Shown: positions 26,060 through 35,382, counted from the first letter of the stretch. The stretch: 64,000 bases of DNA from Pedobacter metabolipauper (GCF_004362715.1 NZ_SNYC01000003.1:249601-313600); one strand, 5' to 3'. Notes: generated from the letters alone by a model not told the origin. A program made the numbers and translations.

Positions 26060-28756
26060 ATGACAGCTAAGGAAATAAGACAGGCGTACTTAAAATTTTT
26101 CGAATCAAAACAACATCACATTGTTTCATCTGCACCAATTGTAGTTAAAAACGATCCGACACTGATGTTTACCAACGCCGGAATGAACCAGTTTAAAGAC
26201 CTGTTCTTAGGTGAGGCGCCGATAAAATATCCAAGAGTTACAGATACCCAGCGGTGTCTGCGTGTTTCCGGGAAACACAATGACCTGGAAGAGGTTGGTA
26301 TTGATACCTACCACCACACCATGTTTGAGATGCTTGGTAACTGGAGTTTTGGCGACTATTTTAAAAAAGAAGCCATTGCATGGAGCTGGGAGCTGCTTAC
26401 GGAAGTTTATAAAATTCCTAAAGATAAATTATATGTATCCATTTTTGAAGGCGATGATAAAGAAGGGCTGCCTAAGGATACTGAAGCTTACGAGTTGTGG
26501 AAGCAGTATGTTCCTGAGGAGCGCATCATCCTGGGAAATAAAAAAGACAATTTTTGGGAAATGGGTGATACCGGTCCCTGCGGACCATGTTCTGAGATCC
26601 ATGTAGATTGCAGACCGGATGATGAGCGTAAGGCCGTTGAAGGTAAATCACTGGTTAATGCCGATCATCCACAGGTTATTGAGATCTGGAACAATGTTTT
26701 TATGCAGTTTAACAGGCTAAAGGACGGTTCGTTACAACCTCTGCCTGCTCAGCATGTTGATACCGGGATGGGTTTTGAACGGTTGGTTCGCGTACTTCAG
26801 GGTAAATCATCCAATTATGACACCGATGTTTTTCAACCGCTGATCCAATTTATTGCAAACCATGCAGGTATCGTTTATGGTACCGATGAAAAAACAGATA
26901 TCGCCATGCGTGTTATGGCCGATCATATCCGCGCAATTTCATTTGTTATTGCTGATGGTCAGCTTCCGTCTAACAATAAGGCTGGTTATGTAATTCGACG
27001 CATTCTTCGTCGCGCAGTCCGTTATGCCTATACTTTCCTTAATTTAAAAGAGCCTTTTCTAAACCAATTGGTGCCTGTATTGGCTGAACAGTTTAAAGGT
27101 GTTTTTGAAGAACTGGTTTTACAGCAGGATTTTGTACAGAAAGTTGTTCTGGAAGAAGAGGTTTCTTTTCTCCGCACCTTAGCAACCGGTATTCAGCGCT
27201 TTGATCATTATACCAGGAAACAGGGTGAATTGCTTATGGCCGAAAATGCCATTGAACTGGAGAAATCATTTGAAGATGCATGGGTACACAGTATCCTAAA
27301 AGATCAAATGGTGATTTCCGGTGAGTTTGCATTTGAACTGCAGGATACTTATGGGTTTCCGATTGATTTAACAGAACTTATGGCCAGAGAACAACGCTGG
27401 TCTGTGGATATGGAAGAATACGGCCGTGAACTGCTTAAACAAAAGGAACGTTCGCGTGCTGCTACTGCTATTGATACGGGCGACTGGGTAATTGTGAATG
27501 GCAACCTTGAGGTTGAGTTTGTTGGTTATGATGATTTTGAAGCCGAAACTGAAATTGTTAAATACCGTAAGGTTAGTGCTAAAGGTAAGGAACAGTACCA
27601 GATCGTTTTAAGCAAAACCCCGTTCTATGCGGAAAGCGGTGGTCAGGTTGGTGATACTGGCAGGCTGGAAGATCACAGCCGGCTCTTCTTTGTTGACATT
27701 ACGGATACCAAGAAAGAGAATGGTGTTATTGTGCATTATGCTGATACCTTGCCTGAAGATCTGGATGGTAGTTTCTGGGCGGTGATCGATGAAGATAAAC
27801 GTTTATTGTCTCAGGATAATCATACCGCTACGCACTTATTACATGCGGCCTTAAAAAAGGTTTTAGGTACTCATGTAAACCAGAAAGGCTCAATGGTGAA
27901 CCCAGACTATCTCCGTTTTGACTTTTCACATTTTGAAAAGATCAGTGAAGAGGACCTGGCTAAAATTGAGCACCTGGTTAATCAAAAAGTAAGAGAAAAT
28001 ATTCCATTAAAGGAACAACGTTATGTTCCTTATGATCAGGCCATTTCAAGTGGTGTGACCGCGTTGTTTGGTGAGAAATACGGCGACCTGGTACGGATCG
28101 TTACGTTTGATGATCATTATTCTAAAGAGCTTTGTGGTGGTACCCATGTACAGGCTACCGGACAGATCGGTTACTTTAAGATCATTTCTGAAAGCGGTGT
28201 GGCTGCTGGGGTAAGGCGTATTGAGGCAATAACGGCTGATAAGGCCGAAGCCTTTGTTTTATCTCAGAATAGAGAACTTAACGAGTTGAGGTCTCTGCTA
28301 AAAGGCAATAAAGATCTAACCGCTGCAGTAAGCGCACTGATTGAAGAAAATAACAAGCTTAAGAAAGAGGCTGATAAAGCGGTAACTGAGCAGTCTGCAA
28401 ATCTGAAGCATGAGATTGTTCATCACCTTAAAACCATTAATGGTGTGAACCTGATCGCTACGCATGTTGACCTGCCAAACGCTGATGCGGTTAAGAATCT
28501 TGCTTTTGCAGTTAAAGATCTGGTTGATGACTTGTTTCTTGTGTTTACTACGTTGATTGACGATAAACCTGGTATCACCGTGATGCTGTCAGAAAACCTG
28601 GTTAAAGATAAAGGATTAAATGCATCAAATATTGTTCGCGAATTGGCAAAGGATATACAAGGTGGCGGAGGCGGTCAGCCTTTCTATGCTACTGCTGGTG
28701 GTAAGAATAAAGAAGGGCTGTCTGCTGTGTTGTTGAAGGCTGAGGAAATGTTGTAA
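26060..28756 (+). CDS. alaS: Alanyl-tRNA synthetase
   Basis: This 898-residue class II synthetase charges tRNA-Ala. The N-terminal catalytic domain begins TAKEIRQAYLKFFESKQHH and has motif 2 around FEMLGNWSFGDYFK. The editing domain has zinc-type ligands H588xxxH592 (HTATH) and C692xxxH696 (CGGTH). The C-terminal DHHA1 domain has the Gly-rich GGGGGQP. All parts are complete and the length is normal. It is transcribed from the plus-strand arm of the mirrored promoter. A structured hairpin begins 4 nt after its stop codon. Confidence 0.98.
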   Translation: MTAKEIRQAYLKFFESKQHHIVSSAPIVVKNDPTLMFTNAGMNQFKDLFLGEAPIKYPRVTDTQRCLRVSGKHNDLEEVGIDTYHHTMFEMLGNWSFGDYFKKEAIAWSWELLTEVYKIPKDKLYVSIFEGDDKEGLPKDTEAYELWKQYVPEERIILGNKKDNFWEMGDTGPCGPCSEIHVDCRPDDERKAVEGKSLVNADHPQVIEIWNNVFMQFNRLKDGSLQPLPAQHVDTGMGFERLVRVLQGKSSNYDTDVFQPLIQFIANHAGIVYGTDEKTDIAMRVMADHIRAISFVIADGQLPSNNKAGYVIRRILRRAVRYAYTFLNLKEPFLNQLVPVLAEQFKGVFEELVLQQDFVQKVVLEEEVSFLRTLATGIQRFDHYTRKQGELLMAENAIELEKSFEDAWVHSILKDQMVISGEFAFELQDTYGFPIDLTELMAREQRWSVDMEEYGRELLKQKERSRAATAIDTGDWVIVNGNLEVEFVGYDDFEAETEIVKYRKVSAKGKEQYQIVLSKTPFYAESGGQVGDTGRLEDHSRLFFVDITDTKKENGVIVHYADTLPEDLDGSFWAVIDEDKRLLSQDNHTATHLLHAALKKVLGTHVNQKGSMVNPDYLRFDFSHFEKISEEDLAKIEHLVNQKVRENIPLKEQRYVPYDQAISSGVTALFGEKYGDLVRIVTFDDHYSKELCGGTHVQATGQIGYFKIISESGVAAGVRRIEAITADKAEAFVLSQNRELNELRSLLKGNKDLTAAVSALIEENNKLKKEADKAVTEQSANLKHEIVHHLKTINGVNLIATHVDLPNADAVKNLAFAVKDLVDDLFLVFTTLIDDKPGITVMLSENLVKDKGLNASNIVRELAKDIQGGGGGQPFYATAGGKNKEGLSAVLLKAEEML

Positions 28757-28759
28757 TTG

Positions 28760-28847
28760 ACAAAAAAAGCGTTCTCTTCGAAGGCGGCATTAATTCCGAT
28801 GAAGAATCGGAAAGAACGCTATGCCTTCTCTGAGAAGCTATTTTTGT
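28760..28847 (+). ncRNA. Structured hairpin element, copy 1 (after alaS)
   Basis: Nested pairing from outside in: 28760-28770 with 28837-28847 (10 of 11 pairs); TTCTC 28772-28776 with GAGAA 28832-28836; GAAGGC 28780-28785 with GCCTTC 28823-28828; TTCCGAT 28794-28800 with ATCGGAA 28806-28812 around loop GAAGA. Bases 28787-28821 are identical to 41779-41813 in copy 2, while the outer arms differ yet remain paired. An alternative 8-bp pairing (28768-28775 with 28813-28820) exists only in this copy. It could be a 3'-UTR structure or an independent RNA, and the strand is assumed from alaS. Confidence 0.65.
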
Positions 28848-28895
28848 TCCTTAAAATTTAGTAGCAGGGTAAGGAGGTGATTAGGAGATCATTTT

Positions 28896-29157
28896 TAGAT
28901 GGTTAGTTAGCTTGTTTAGAGGCTATTTTCTAGATGATTAGTTAGCCTTGTTGATTGGTTATTCTTTAGGTGATTAGTTAGCTTGTTTAGAGGCTATTCT
29001 TTAGATGGTTAATTAGATTGTTCTTTTAGGTGATTAGTTAGCTTGTTTAGAGGCTATTCTTTAGATGGTTAATTAGATTGTTCTTTAGGTTATTAGTTAG
29101 CCTTGTTGATTGGTTATTCTTTAGGTGATTAGTCAGATTATTTTTAGCAGGATTAGG
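28896..29157. repeat. T/G-rich degenerate tandem array, downstream of alaS
   Basis: Nine units begin with TAGRTGRTTAGTTAG or close variants at 28896, 28931, 28967, 29002, 29027, 29062, 29086, 29122 and 29145. Spacing is 35 or 36 bp, or a shorter 23-25 bp. A 60-bp double unit is repeated almost exactly at 28967-29026 and 29027-29085. The plus strand is nearly free of C. No reading frame is supported. Confidence 0.85.
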
Positions 29158-29166
29158 ATATAATTA

Positions 29167-29217
29167 AAAAACCGTTAAGGTTGCAGTTTCGTTGGAACGG
29201 CAAACCTTAACGGTTTT
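29167..29217. terminator. Bidirectional terminator between alaS and DoxX gene
   Basis: The 15-bp perfect arms AAAACCGTTAAGGTT (29167-29181) and AACCTTAACGGTTTT (29203-29217) are flanked by A and T runs. They end plus-strand transcripts from the alaS side and minus-strand transcripts of the DoxX gene would start beyond it. Confidence 0.85.
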
Positions 29218-29244
29218 GTTTTTTGATAGATAGTTTTATGGTTA

Positions 29245-29682
29245 TTATGCAGCGAGTTTCTTTTCGTTTTCAATAGATAGGATGCCGTCACCTTCGATAA
29301 GGAAAGTGATCAGTCCAATTAGAACGACGCTGGATAACCAGAATTCTGAATAGGGGCTTAAAACGTTTCCAGGAAGATTTACGAAGAAAACAGCTGCGAT
29401 AAGAATTGGCAGGTTGAGCAAACATACAAAGCGGGTATTGGTGCCTAAAGTAATGAACAGTCCGCCGAGGATGTGAAGCACAATGATGAGGTGAGCGATC
29501 AGGCTGATGGATACTGCTAAGCCCAATCCGGCATTTTCCATGAGATTTGTGAAAGCATGAAGATTTGAGGCGAAATTAATGCCTTTCCAAATGAGTATTA
29601 GCCCCAATAGCATTCTGAAATAATCGAGCCATTTTGGGTGATGATGATCCCCCCAGTTCTGAATTTTTGTGAGTAACTTCAT
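29245..29682 (-). CDS. DoxX-family membrane protein
   Basis: This 145-residue inner-membrane protein has about four transmembrane helices (about 18-38, 52-75, 80-98, 108-130). The N-terminal HHPKWLDYFRMLLGLILIWKG and the central LIAHLIIVLHILGGLFITLG fit the DoxX/DoxD superfamily. Many members support redox or respiratory functions, but none can be assigned here. It is a single gene and convergent with alaS. Confidence 0.8.
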   Translation of the reverse strand: MKLLTKIQNWGDHHHPKWLDYFRMLLGLILIWKGINFASNLHAFTNLMENAGLGLAVSISLIAHLIIVLHILGGLFITLGTNTRFVCLLNLPILIAAVFFVNLPGNVLSPYSEFWLSSVVLIGLITFLIEGDGILSIENEKKLAA

Positions 29683-30033
29683 AGTATTTTATATTTGGTC
29701 TAATAAATTTACGAAAAATACTTTGGTATTTCAATACTGATTTTGTGATTATATATTGCTGGCTAATGAGCTTTTTCGGATTGAATTGAAAGTTCTTTAA
29801 TGATTATTTGATTTGTGTAATATTTAATATAAAGTCTATTAAAGTAGTAGACTTTATTATCTTTGCAGCCTAGATAACAATTTTGTGAGTGTAGTCAATT
29901 ATTTGATAATATATGGTTTAAAGTGTATATTAGACACACAAAATGTTAACGTTTATAGGGATCGTTAGCGCTCTCCTTGATTTTTTTAGGCTGTTAATTA
30001 ATGAAAGTGGGAACTTTCATTTGGGGATGTAGA
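29683..30033 (+). promoter_or_regulatory. Promoter and long leader of the ECF sigma gene
   Basis: This 351-bp region has no gene. A -7 box TATCTTTG (29858-29865) is preceded directly by a perfect 8-bp inverted repeat, AAAGTCTA (29831-29838) and TAGACTTT (29848-29855), a candidate operator over the -33 region. If used, it gives the sigma gene a leader of about 160 nt that includes a GTGT/ACAC hairpin near 29930-29940. Confidence 0.5.
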
Positions 30034-30621
30034 ATGAGTAGAAGTCTTCTTATAAGTGATGATGATCTTCTTTCTTTATTTAAGGAAGGGGATAGGGATG
30101 CATTTAAAATGATTTACGAGCGTTATTGGCAATTGCTTTTTGTTTCTGCCTGTAAAGTTCTTAAAGATGAAGATGAAGCGAAGGATGTGGTTCAGGAAGT
30201 TTTTATGTCTTTCCTGAATAGAGGGAAAGACATTGAGATAAATTCGAGCATCTCTGTTTATTTATATTCTGCAGTTCGTTATAAGGTATTCGATTATCTA
30301 AGCAGACAAAAAGTAAGGGATAATCATAAGGAATCGGTCATTAATTACGTGTCTCAAGTTAGTTACTCCACAGATAGAACGCTTATAGAGAAAGAAATCA
30401 TCGCCGAAATTGAAAAGGAGATTAAAAATTTACCTGAAAAGATGCGTGAGGTGTTCGAGTTGAGTAGAAAAGATGAACTTTCTTATAAACAAATCGCTGA
30501 AACATTAAATATTTCTGATAAAACTGTGAAAAAGCAGATCAGCAATGCGATAAAGCTATTAAAACCTAAGTTTACGAATTACTATTCTTTGGTATTTGTA
30601 ATTTGTTTTAAGTTTTTTTAA
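30034..30621 (+). CDS. ECF RNA polymerase sigma factor (FecI-like)
   Basis: This 195-residue sigma factor has region 2 (DAFKMIYERYWQLLFVSACKVLKDEDEAKDVVQ, shown in part) and region 4 with helix-turn-helix LSYKQIAETLNISDKTVKKQI (from about 150). It belongs to the Bacteroidota sigma-70 group that controls SusC/SusD loci together with a FecR anti-sigma protein, encoded 81 bp downstream. I chose the ATG at 30034; the in-frame ATG at 30001 would add 11 unlikely residues. It probably activates the uptake locus 30.7-41.7 kb once the receptor binds ligand. Confidence 0.92.
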   Translation: MSRSLLISDDDLLSLFKEGDRDAFKMIYERYWQLLFVSACKVLKDEDEAKDVVQEVFMSFLNRGKDIEINSSISVYLYSAVRYKVFDYLSRQKVRDNHKESVINYVSQVSYSTDRTLIEKEIIAEIEKEIKNLPEKMREVFELSRKDELSYKQIAETLNISDKTVKKQISNAIKLLKPKFTNYYSLVFVICFKFF

Positions 30622-30702
30622 TTTATTTCATTTTTATCTACTACCAAAGGTTCTTTTGGCCGACATATATAAAAGCGAATTCAGCTTTTGTAAAAAACCA
30701 GG

Positions 30703-31689
30703 ATGAAAAACACTTTCTCTAAAGATCTTTTTGATAAATACATTAAAGGAAATTGTACTGCCGAAGAAAAGGCAATAGTTGAAGCCTGGTATCTTAGTGA
30801 GTTAAAAAATAGCACATATACTCCTTCTGCAGAACGGATCGAACTGCTTAAAAATGAAGTTTGGAATAATTTAGATCCTGATGCCGCAAAAGAGTCTCCC
30901 AGGTCGATAGCTCCATTGGTAAAGTGGTTCTCTTACGCCGCTTCATTTATTGTTGCCATACTGTTTGTATATCTGTATCAGGTACGGTCGCCAAAAACTG
31001 TGGTTACACAGCAACATATCGCGAAAGCTAATATTTTGTCTGCTTCTAAAAGTGAGAATAGCATGATGAAATTGTCAGATGGCAGTATCGTGATCCTCGG
31101 TAAGGGAAGCAGGCTCATCTTGTCAGATGCATTCAACAAATCTGATTCCAGAGACGTACAACTAATCGGTAAGGCATTCTTTGACATTAAGCACAATGAA
31201 GCCAAGCCTTTTATTATACACTCCGGTTCTATCAAGACAACTGTTCTGGGTACCTCATTTGATATTGATGCCGATCCGAAAAAAAATAAGGTAACGGTAA
31301 ATGTAATACGCGGGAAGGTTAGGGTAGAAGACCTTGACAGCCATCAGCTGGGAGTTTTGACCCGGAATATGCAGATCACCTATGATGATGATGCAAATAA
31401 AGCCATATTAAGATCCATTGATGCAGTAAAGGAATTGTCCTGGAATAAAAGAGAAGATCTTGTATTTAATGACAATTCACTAGCAGATGCCAAAGCACTT
31501 TTACAAGAACGTTTCGGGGTAAAAATAATCGTAAATGATGAAGATCTTAACAATCAGAAGTTTACAGGGTCAATGGGAGCAGAGGAAGAATTAAACCATT
31601 TTCTGGAAAGTATCTGCTACCTGATCAATGCTAAATACACCATCAACAACAAAACAAAAGAAGTATCAATTAAACCATTAAACCAATAG
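30703..31689 (+). CDS. FecR-family anti-sigma factor
   Basis: This 328-residue protein has a short cytoplasmic N-terminal part, FDKYIKGNCTAEEKAIVEAWY (about 10-30), that holds the sigma factor. One transmembrane helix follows (about 73-93, FSYAASFIVAILFVYLY), then a periplasmic FecR domain with LSDGSIVILGKGSRL (about 124-138). A C-terminal DUF4974-like domain (about 245-325) ends it. It relays the receptor's ligand signal to the ECF sigma factor upstream. Confidence 0.93.
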   Translation: MKNTFSKDLFDKYIKGNCTAEEKAIVEAWYLSELKNSTYTPSAERIELLKNEVWNNLDPDAAKESPRSIAPLVKWFSYAASFIVAILFVYLYQVRSPKTVVTQQHIAKANILSASKSENSMMKLSDGSIVILGKGSRLILSDAFNKSDSRDVQLIGKAFFDIKHNEAKPFIIHSGSIKTTVLGTSFDIDADPKKNKVTVNVIRGKVRVEDLDSHQLGVLTRNMQITYDDDANKAILRSIDAVKELSWNKREDLVFNDNSLADAKALLQERFGVKIIVNDEDLNNQKFTGSMGAEEELNHFLESICYLINAKYTINNKTKEVSIKPLNQ

Positions 31690-31737
31690 ACAAATGAAGA
31701 AACTTTACCCAAACCAGAAAAATTCAACGTAAAAAAA

Positions 31738-31785
31738 GGTAAGGAGATTAATTAATATTACGAGTATTAAGTAATCCACCTTACC
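31738..31785 (+). promoter_or_regulatory. Leader hairpin before susC
   Basis: GGTAAGG (31738-31744) pairs with CCTTACC (31779-31785), and inside it GATTA (31746-31750) pairs with TAATC (31772-31776). It lies in the 177-bp gap between fecR and susC. There is no T run, so it is more likely a leader or processing structure than a terminator. Confidence 0.5.
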
Positions 31786-31866
31786 TCCGGGCAACTCATT
31801 TAGAATGAGTGCTCTTTCATGTAATTCCAAGCAACGAGTTTAGTAATCACATTAAAAAACTAAAAT

Positions 31867-34800
31867 ATGAATTTTTCTGCAGAAGCAGCAAGAAACGGAG
31901 ATTCTATTTTCCGGAAATACCACCACTTCTTAATTTACTGTATGCGAATAACCTTACTTATCTGCTTCGTAACAACCCTCTCACTCCAAGTTGTTTTCGC
32001 TACGGCAGCAAATGGACAAGGTATGGCGAATGTTAACGTAAGCATTGAATTGGATAATGAAGATCTGATAAGCGCCATTAAAAAAATAGAGAACAGCACC
32101 AACTTTCGTTTTCTATACAAGCCAGCCGATGTTAAAGACATCAATCATCTTAATTTAAATTTGAGATCAGTTAGTGTTGAAGGTCTAATGAAACAGCTGT
32201 TAGCCGGATCATCGCTTACCTTTAAGCAGATTGATGACCGCATTCTGATCACTAAGAATGCAAATTTGACCAGAAAGCAGATTGCTGCCAGTACCGGATC
32301 ATTAGTTGTTGCGGATACCATTATTAGTGGTACTGTATTCGATGCGAAAACAAAAGATCGCATTACCGGTGCTACCATATTGCAAAAGAACACCAAGAAT
32401 ATGGTGCTTACTGATGGCAGAGGTAATTTTAGAATTTCGTCTTCTTTGGGTTCTGTATTATTGATCAGTTACATTGGTTATGAAACACAAGAGGTTACCA
32501 TTACCCAAAAAGTATTGGAGATCAGATTGTCTGAATCTGCTCAATCTCTTAAAGGGGTAGTTGTTACCGGTATCTTTGCGCAGTCCAAATCTACATTTAC
32601 AGGAGCCGCAAGAACGTTCAATGGTGAGGAGCTTTCTAAAGTATCAAATAACAATGTACTTACTGCATTAAAATCTCTTGACCCATCCTTTCAGATGCCT
32701 GAGAATCTTAATTTAGGTTCTAATCCAAACGTGTTGCCTGATGTGGTTTTGCGTGGGGGGAATACGCTTGTTGATACACGGCAGGCAACTGCTACGGCTG
32801 ATCCGTTTAATTATCAGAGTGCTCCCAATGCGCCGCTTTTTATTCTGGATGGTTTTGAAACTTCACTCCAGCGGATAAATGACCTGGATATGAATCGGAT
32901 TGCGAGTGTAACGATCCTTAAAGATGCAGGTGCAACAGCGATCTATGGATCCAGAGGTGCAAATGGAGTTATTGTTATTGAACAGGTTAGACCTGTTGAA
33001 GGTAAACTTAGGTTTACTTATAATGCGAGTACAGTAATTGAAGCACCGGATATTACTGGCTATGATTTGTTGAATGCCCAGGAGAAATTTGATCTGGAAG
33101 ATCGTTCAGGTGTTTTTAGTAATACGTTTAATACCACTCAAAATGCGCTGGACCTGGTTCGGTCGAATCGTTTGGCAGCTGTTAAAAGTGGTGTAAATAC
33201 CCATTGGATCTCTAAACCATTGCGTACTGGAATTGGGCAGAAGCATAATATTTATGCGGAAGGCGGGGCAGACGCCGTTACTTATGGATTAAACCTGACC
33301 TATGATCAAAAATCTGGAGTAATGAAAGGTTCTGACCGTACTACTACTACAGGCAATTCATTCATCTCTTACCGTCTTAAAAACTTTCAGTTCAGGAATG
33401 ATCTGACTTTGTCATTTAATAAGGCAAATAATTCACCTTATGGTTCATTCAGGCAGTATACACAATTGAATCCGTATTGGAATCCTTATGATGCCAATGG
33501 AGACCTGAAGGTTTACCTCGAAGAAGTTATTGATCCGCAAACCGGTCTGAGAGTAGGTCCTAATTTAACCGATTATTATAATAACTTAAATGGTTATGTT
33601 GGCAGACCCGTAAATCCGTTGTATAATGCCTCGCTAAATATTAAAGATCAAACCACTTACAAACGGATCAGCAATAACTTTGAAACCAGATGGCAGGCAA
33701 AAGAATGGCTTCGTTTAACAGGTAGATTATCTTATACACAACAATCTGATGAATCGGATATATTCTTACCTGCTCAGCACAGTTCATTTGCAAATATAAC
33801 CACTTTTGAGAAAGGATCTTACACAAAAGGTTACGGTGAAACGCAACGTATAGAGGGTTTCTTTACCGGAGAGGCAAATAAAAACTTTGGTAAACATTTT
33901 GTTTCCGGTTCAGCAACCTTTAACGTTCAGGAGAATTCTTACAACAACCAGTCATTCCGGGTGGTTGGATTCTCTAATCCAAACCTTGATGAACTGGTAT
34001 TGGGAAATCAATACCCTGCCAATACAAGACCGGCTGGTTCAGAAAGTGTTTCCAGGTCTATTGGTACATTGGCACGTGTGGCTTATGCCTATGATAATCG
34101 TTACTTATTTGATGCAACCTATCGTTTGGATGGATCTTCCTTGTTTGGATCAGACAAGCGTTTTGCACCATTCTGGTCATTGGGAGCAGGTTGGAATTTA
34201 CATAATGAAGAATTTTTAAAAGATAATAGTGCGGTAAATGAATTAAAATTGCGCTATACCATTGGTACCACAGGATCTCAAAGCTTTGAAAGCTATAAAG
34301 GAATCACAACGAGTTTGTATTATACGGACCGTGATTATCGTGGCGTAATTGCTTCTTATTTATTGGGGTATGGAAATAGCGCATTGGCATGGCAAAAAAC
34401 GTTAAAGAATAACGTTGGCCTTGATTTTACGCTGTTTAACAGATTCTCTGTAACTGCCAATTATTTTGCAGATCGTACCAAAGGTAGTATCGCTTTCATT
34501 TCAAGCGCACCATCTTCTGGTTTCCCTGGATACTATGATAACATGGGCGATGTTGTAAATAAGGGTTATGAAGTTTATGCACGTTATAATTTAATTGCAA
34601 AGCCTGCCAACCGTAATAACTGGTCTGTGTTTACGAATCTGGCACACGTAACGAATAAGATTGAGAAAATATCCTCTACTATCCGGGCACTTAATAACCG
34701 TGCAAATACGTCACTGTCAGCAACGCCACTTCCACGTTATGCTGAAGGACAATCTGTAAATGTAATCTGGGGAGTACAGTCACTGGGTATTGACCCGGCT

Positions 34801-35358
34801 TCTGGTAACGAATTGTTTAGAAAACGCGATGGTAGTATCACTACTACTTATGATCCGGCAGACCAGGTTATTATTGGTGATGCTACTCCTAAGTTTAGAG
34901 GTAATATTGGAACCAATCTGGAAATTGATGGTATAGGGTTCAATATTTACCTGGCCTTTAATGTTGGTGGTGATACTTATAACCAGACTTTAGTAGACCG
35001 GGTTGAAAATGTAAATGTAAATCAGTACAACGTAGACAGAAGAGTTGCTGAAAGCCGCTGGCAAAAACCAGGTGATGTTTCCCTTTATCGTGCTATCGTA
35101 AACTATGCGGGTACAACAAGTCCTCCAATCACGTATGTGACCTCAAGATTTGTACAGAAAAATAATTTTATAGCCGGCGAAAGTGCATCACTATATTACC
35201 GTTTTTCCAATCAGCTGAATAAGCGTTTAGGACTGCAAAATACAAAAGTGACATTATTTACCAGTGATGTATTCAGATTAGCAAGTATTAAACGGGAACG
35301 CGGTTTAGATTACCCATTTAGCCGTAGCTACACGATACAATTACAGACAACTTTTTAA
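31867..35358 (+). CDS. SusC/RagA-family TonB-dependent outer-membrane transporter with STN domain
   Basis: This 1163-residue transporter imports a nutrient with its SusD partner. A signal sequence is followed by an STN domain (about 58-130, IELDNEDLISAIKKIE), which contacts FecR for signalling. Next come a carboxypeptidase-like domain (about 145-225), a TonB plug (about 235-375, with FILDGFET and the SusC signature AIYGSRGANGVIVI) and the barrel, ending in TIQLQTTF. The long pre-signal N-terminus is common in this family. The next gene, susD, starts 24 bp later. The substrate cannot be read from sequence. Confidence 0.95.
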   Translation: MNFSAEAARNGDSIFRKYHHFLIYCMRITLLICFVTTLSLQVVFATAANGQGMANVNVSIELDNEDLISAIKKIENSTNFRFLYKPADVKDINHLNLNLRSVSVEGLMKQLLAGSSLTFKQIDDRILITKNANLTRKQIAASTGSLVVADTIISGTVFDAKTKDRITGATILQKNTKNMVLTDGRGNFRISSSLGSVLLISYIGYETQEVTITQKVLEIRLSESAQSLKGVVVTGIFAQSKSTFTGAARTFNGEELSKVSNNNVLTALKSLDPSFQMPENLNLGSNPNVLPDVVLRGGNTLVDTRQATATADPFNYQSAPNAPLFILDGFETSLQRINDLDMNRIASVTILKDAGATAIYGSRGANGVIVIEQVRPVEGKLRFTYNASTVIEAPDITGYDLLNAQEKFDLEDRSGVFSNTFNTTQNALDLVRSNRLAAVKSGVNTHWISKPLRTGIGQKHNIYAEGGADAVTYGLNLTYDQKSGVMKGSDRTTTTGNSFISYRLKNFQFRNDLTLSFNKANNSPYGSFRQYTQLNPYWNPYDANGDLKVYLEEVIDPQTGLRVGPNLTDYYNNLNGYVGRPVNPLYNASLNIKDQTTYKRISNNFETRWQAKEWLRLTGRLSYTQQSDESDIFLPAQHSSFANITTFEKGSYTKGYGETQRIEGFFTGEANKNFGKHFVSGSATFNVQENSYNNQSFRVVGFSNPNLDELVLGNQYPANTRPAGSESVSRSIGTLARVAYAYDNRYLFDATYRLDGSSLFGSDKRFAPFWSLGAGWNLHNEEFLKDNSAVNELKLRYTIGTTGSQSFESYKGITTSLYYTDRDYRGVIASYLLGYGNSALAWQKTLKNNVGLDFTLFNRFSVTANYFADRTKGSIAFISSAPSSGFPGYYDNMGDVVNKGYEVYARYNLIAKPANRNNWSVFTNLAHVTNKIEKISSTIRALNNRANTSLSATPLPRYAEGQSVNVIWGVQSLGIDPASGNELFRKRDGSITTTYDPADQVIIGDATPKFRGNIGTNLEIDGIGFNIYLAFNVGGDTYNQTLVDRVENVNVNQYNVDRRVAESRWQKPGDVSLYRAIVNYAGTTSPPITYVTSRFVQKNNFIAGESASLYYRFSNQLNKRLGLQNTKVTLFTSDVFRLASIKRERGLDYPFSRSYTIQLQTTF

Positions 35359-35382
35359 TTGACCATATTAATTTAAGATCAT

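Noticed and set aside
28768..28828. Pseudoknot reading of hairpin copy 1
   Set aside because: The 8-bp AGCGTTCT/AGAACGCT pairing that would create it is lost in copy 2, while the nested fold is kept in both.
28896..29157. Possible CRISPR array
   Set aside because: Units are degenerate, spacing is 23-36 bp, there are no unique spacers between constant repeats and no cas genes in the window. The same applies to 1-345 and 41880-42066.
31694..31732. 12-codon frame MKKLYPNQKNST between fecR and susC
   Set aside because: Too short to support; overlaps only the leader of susC.
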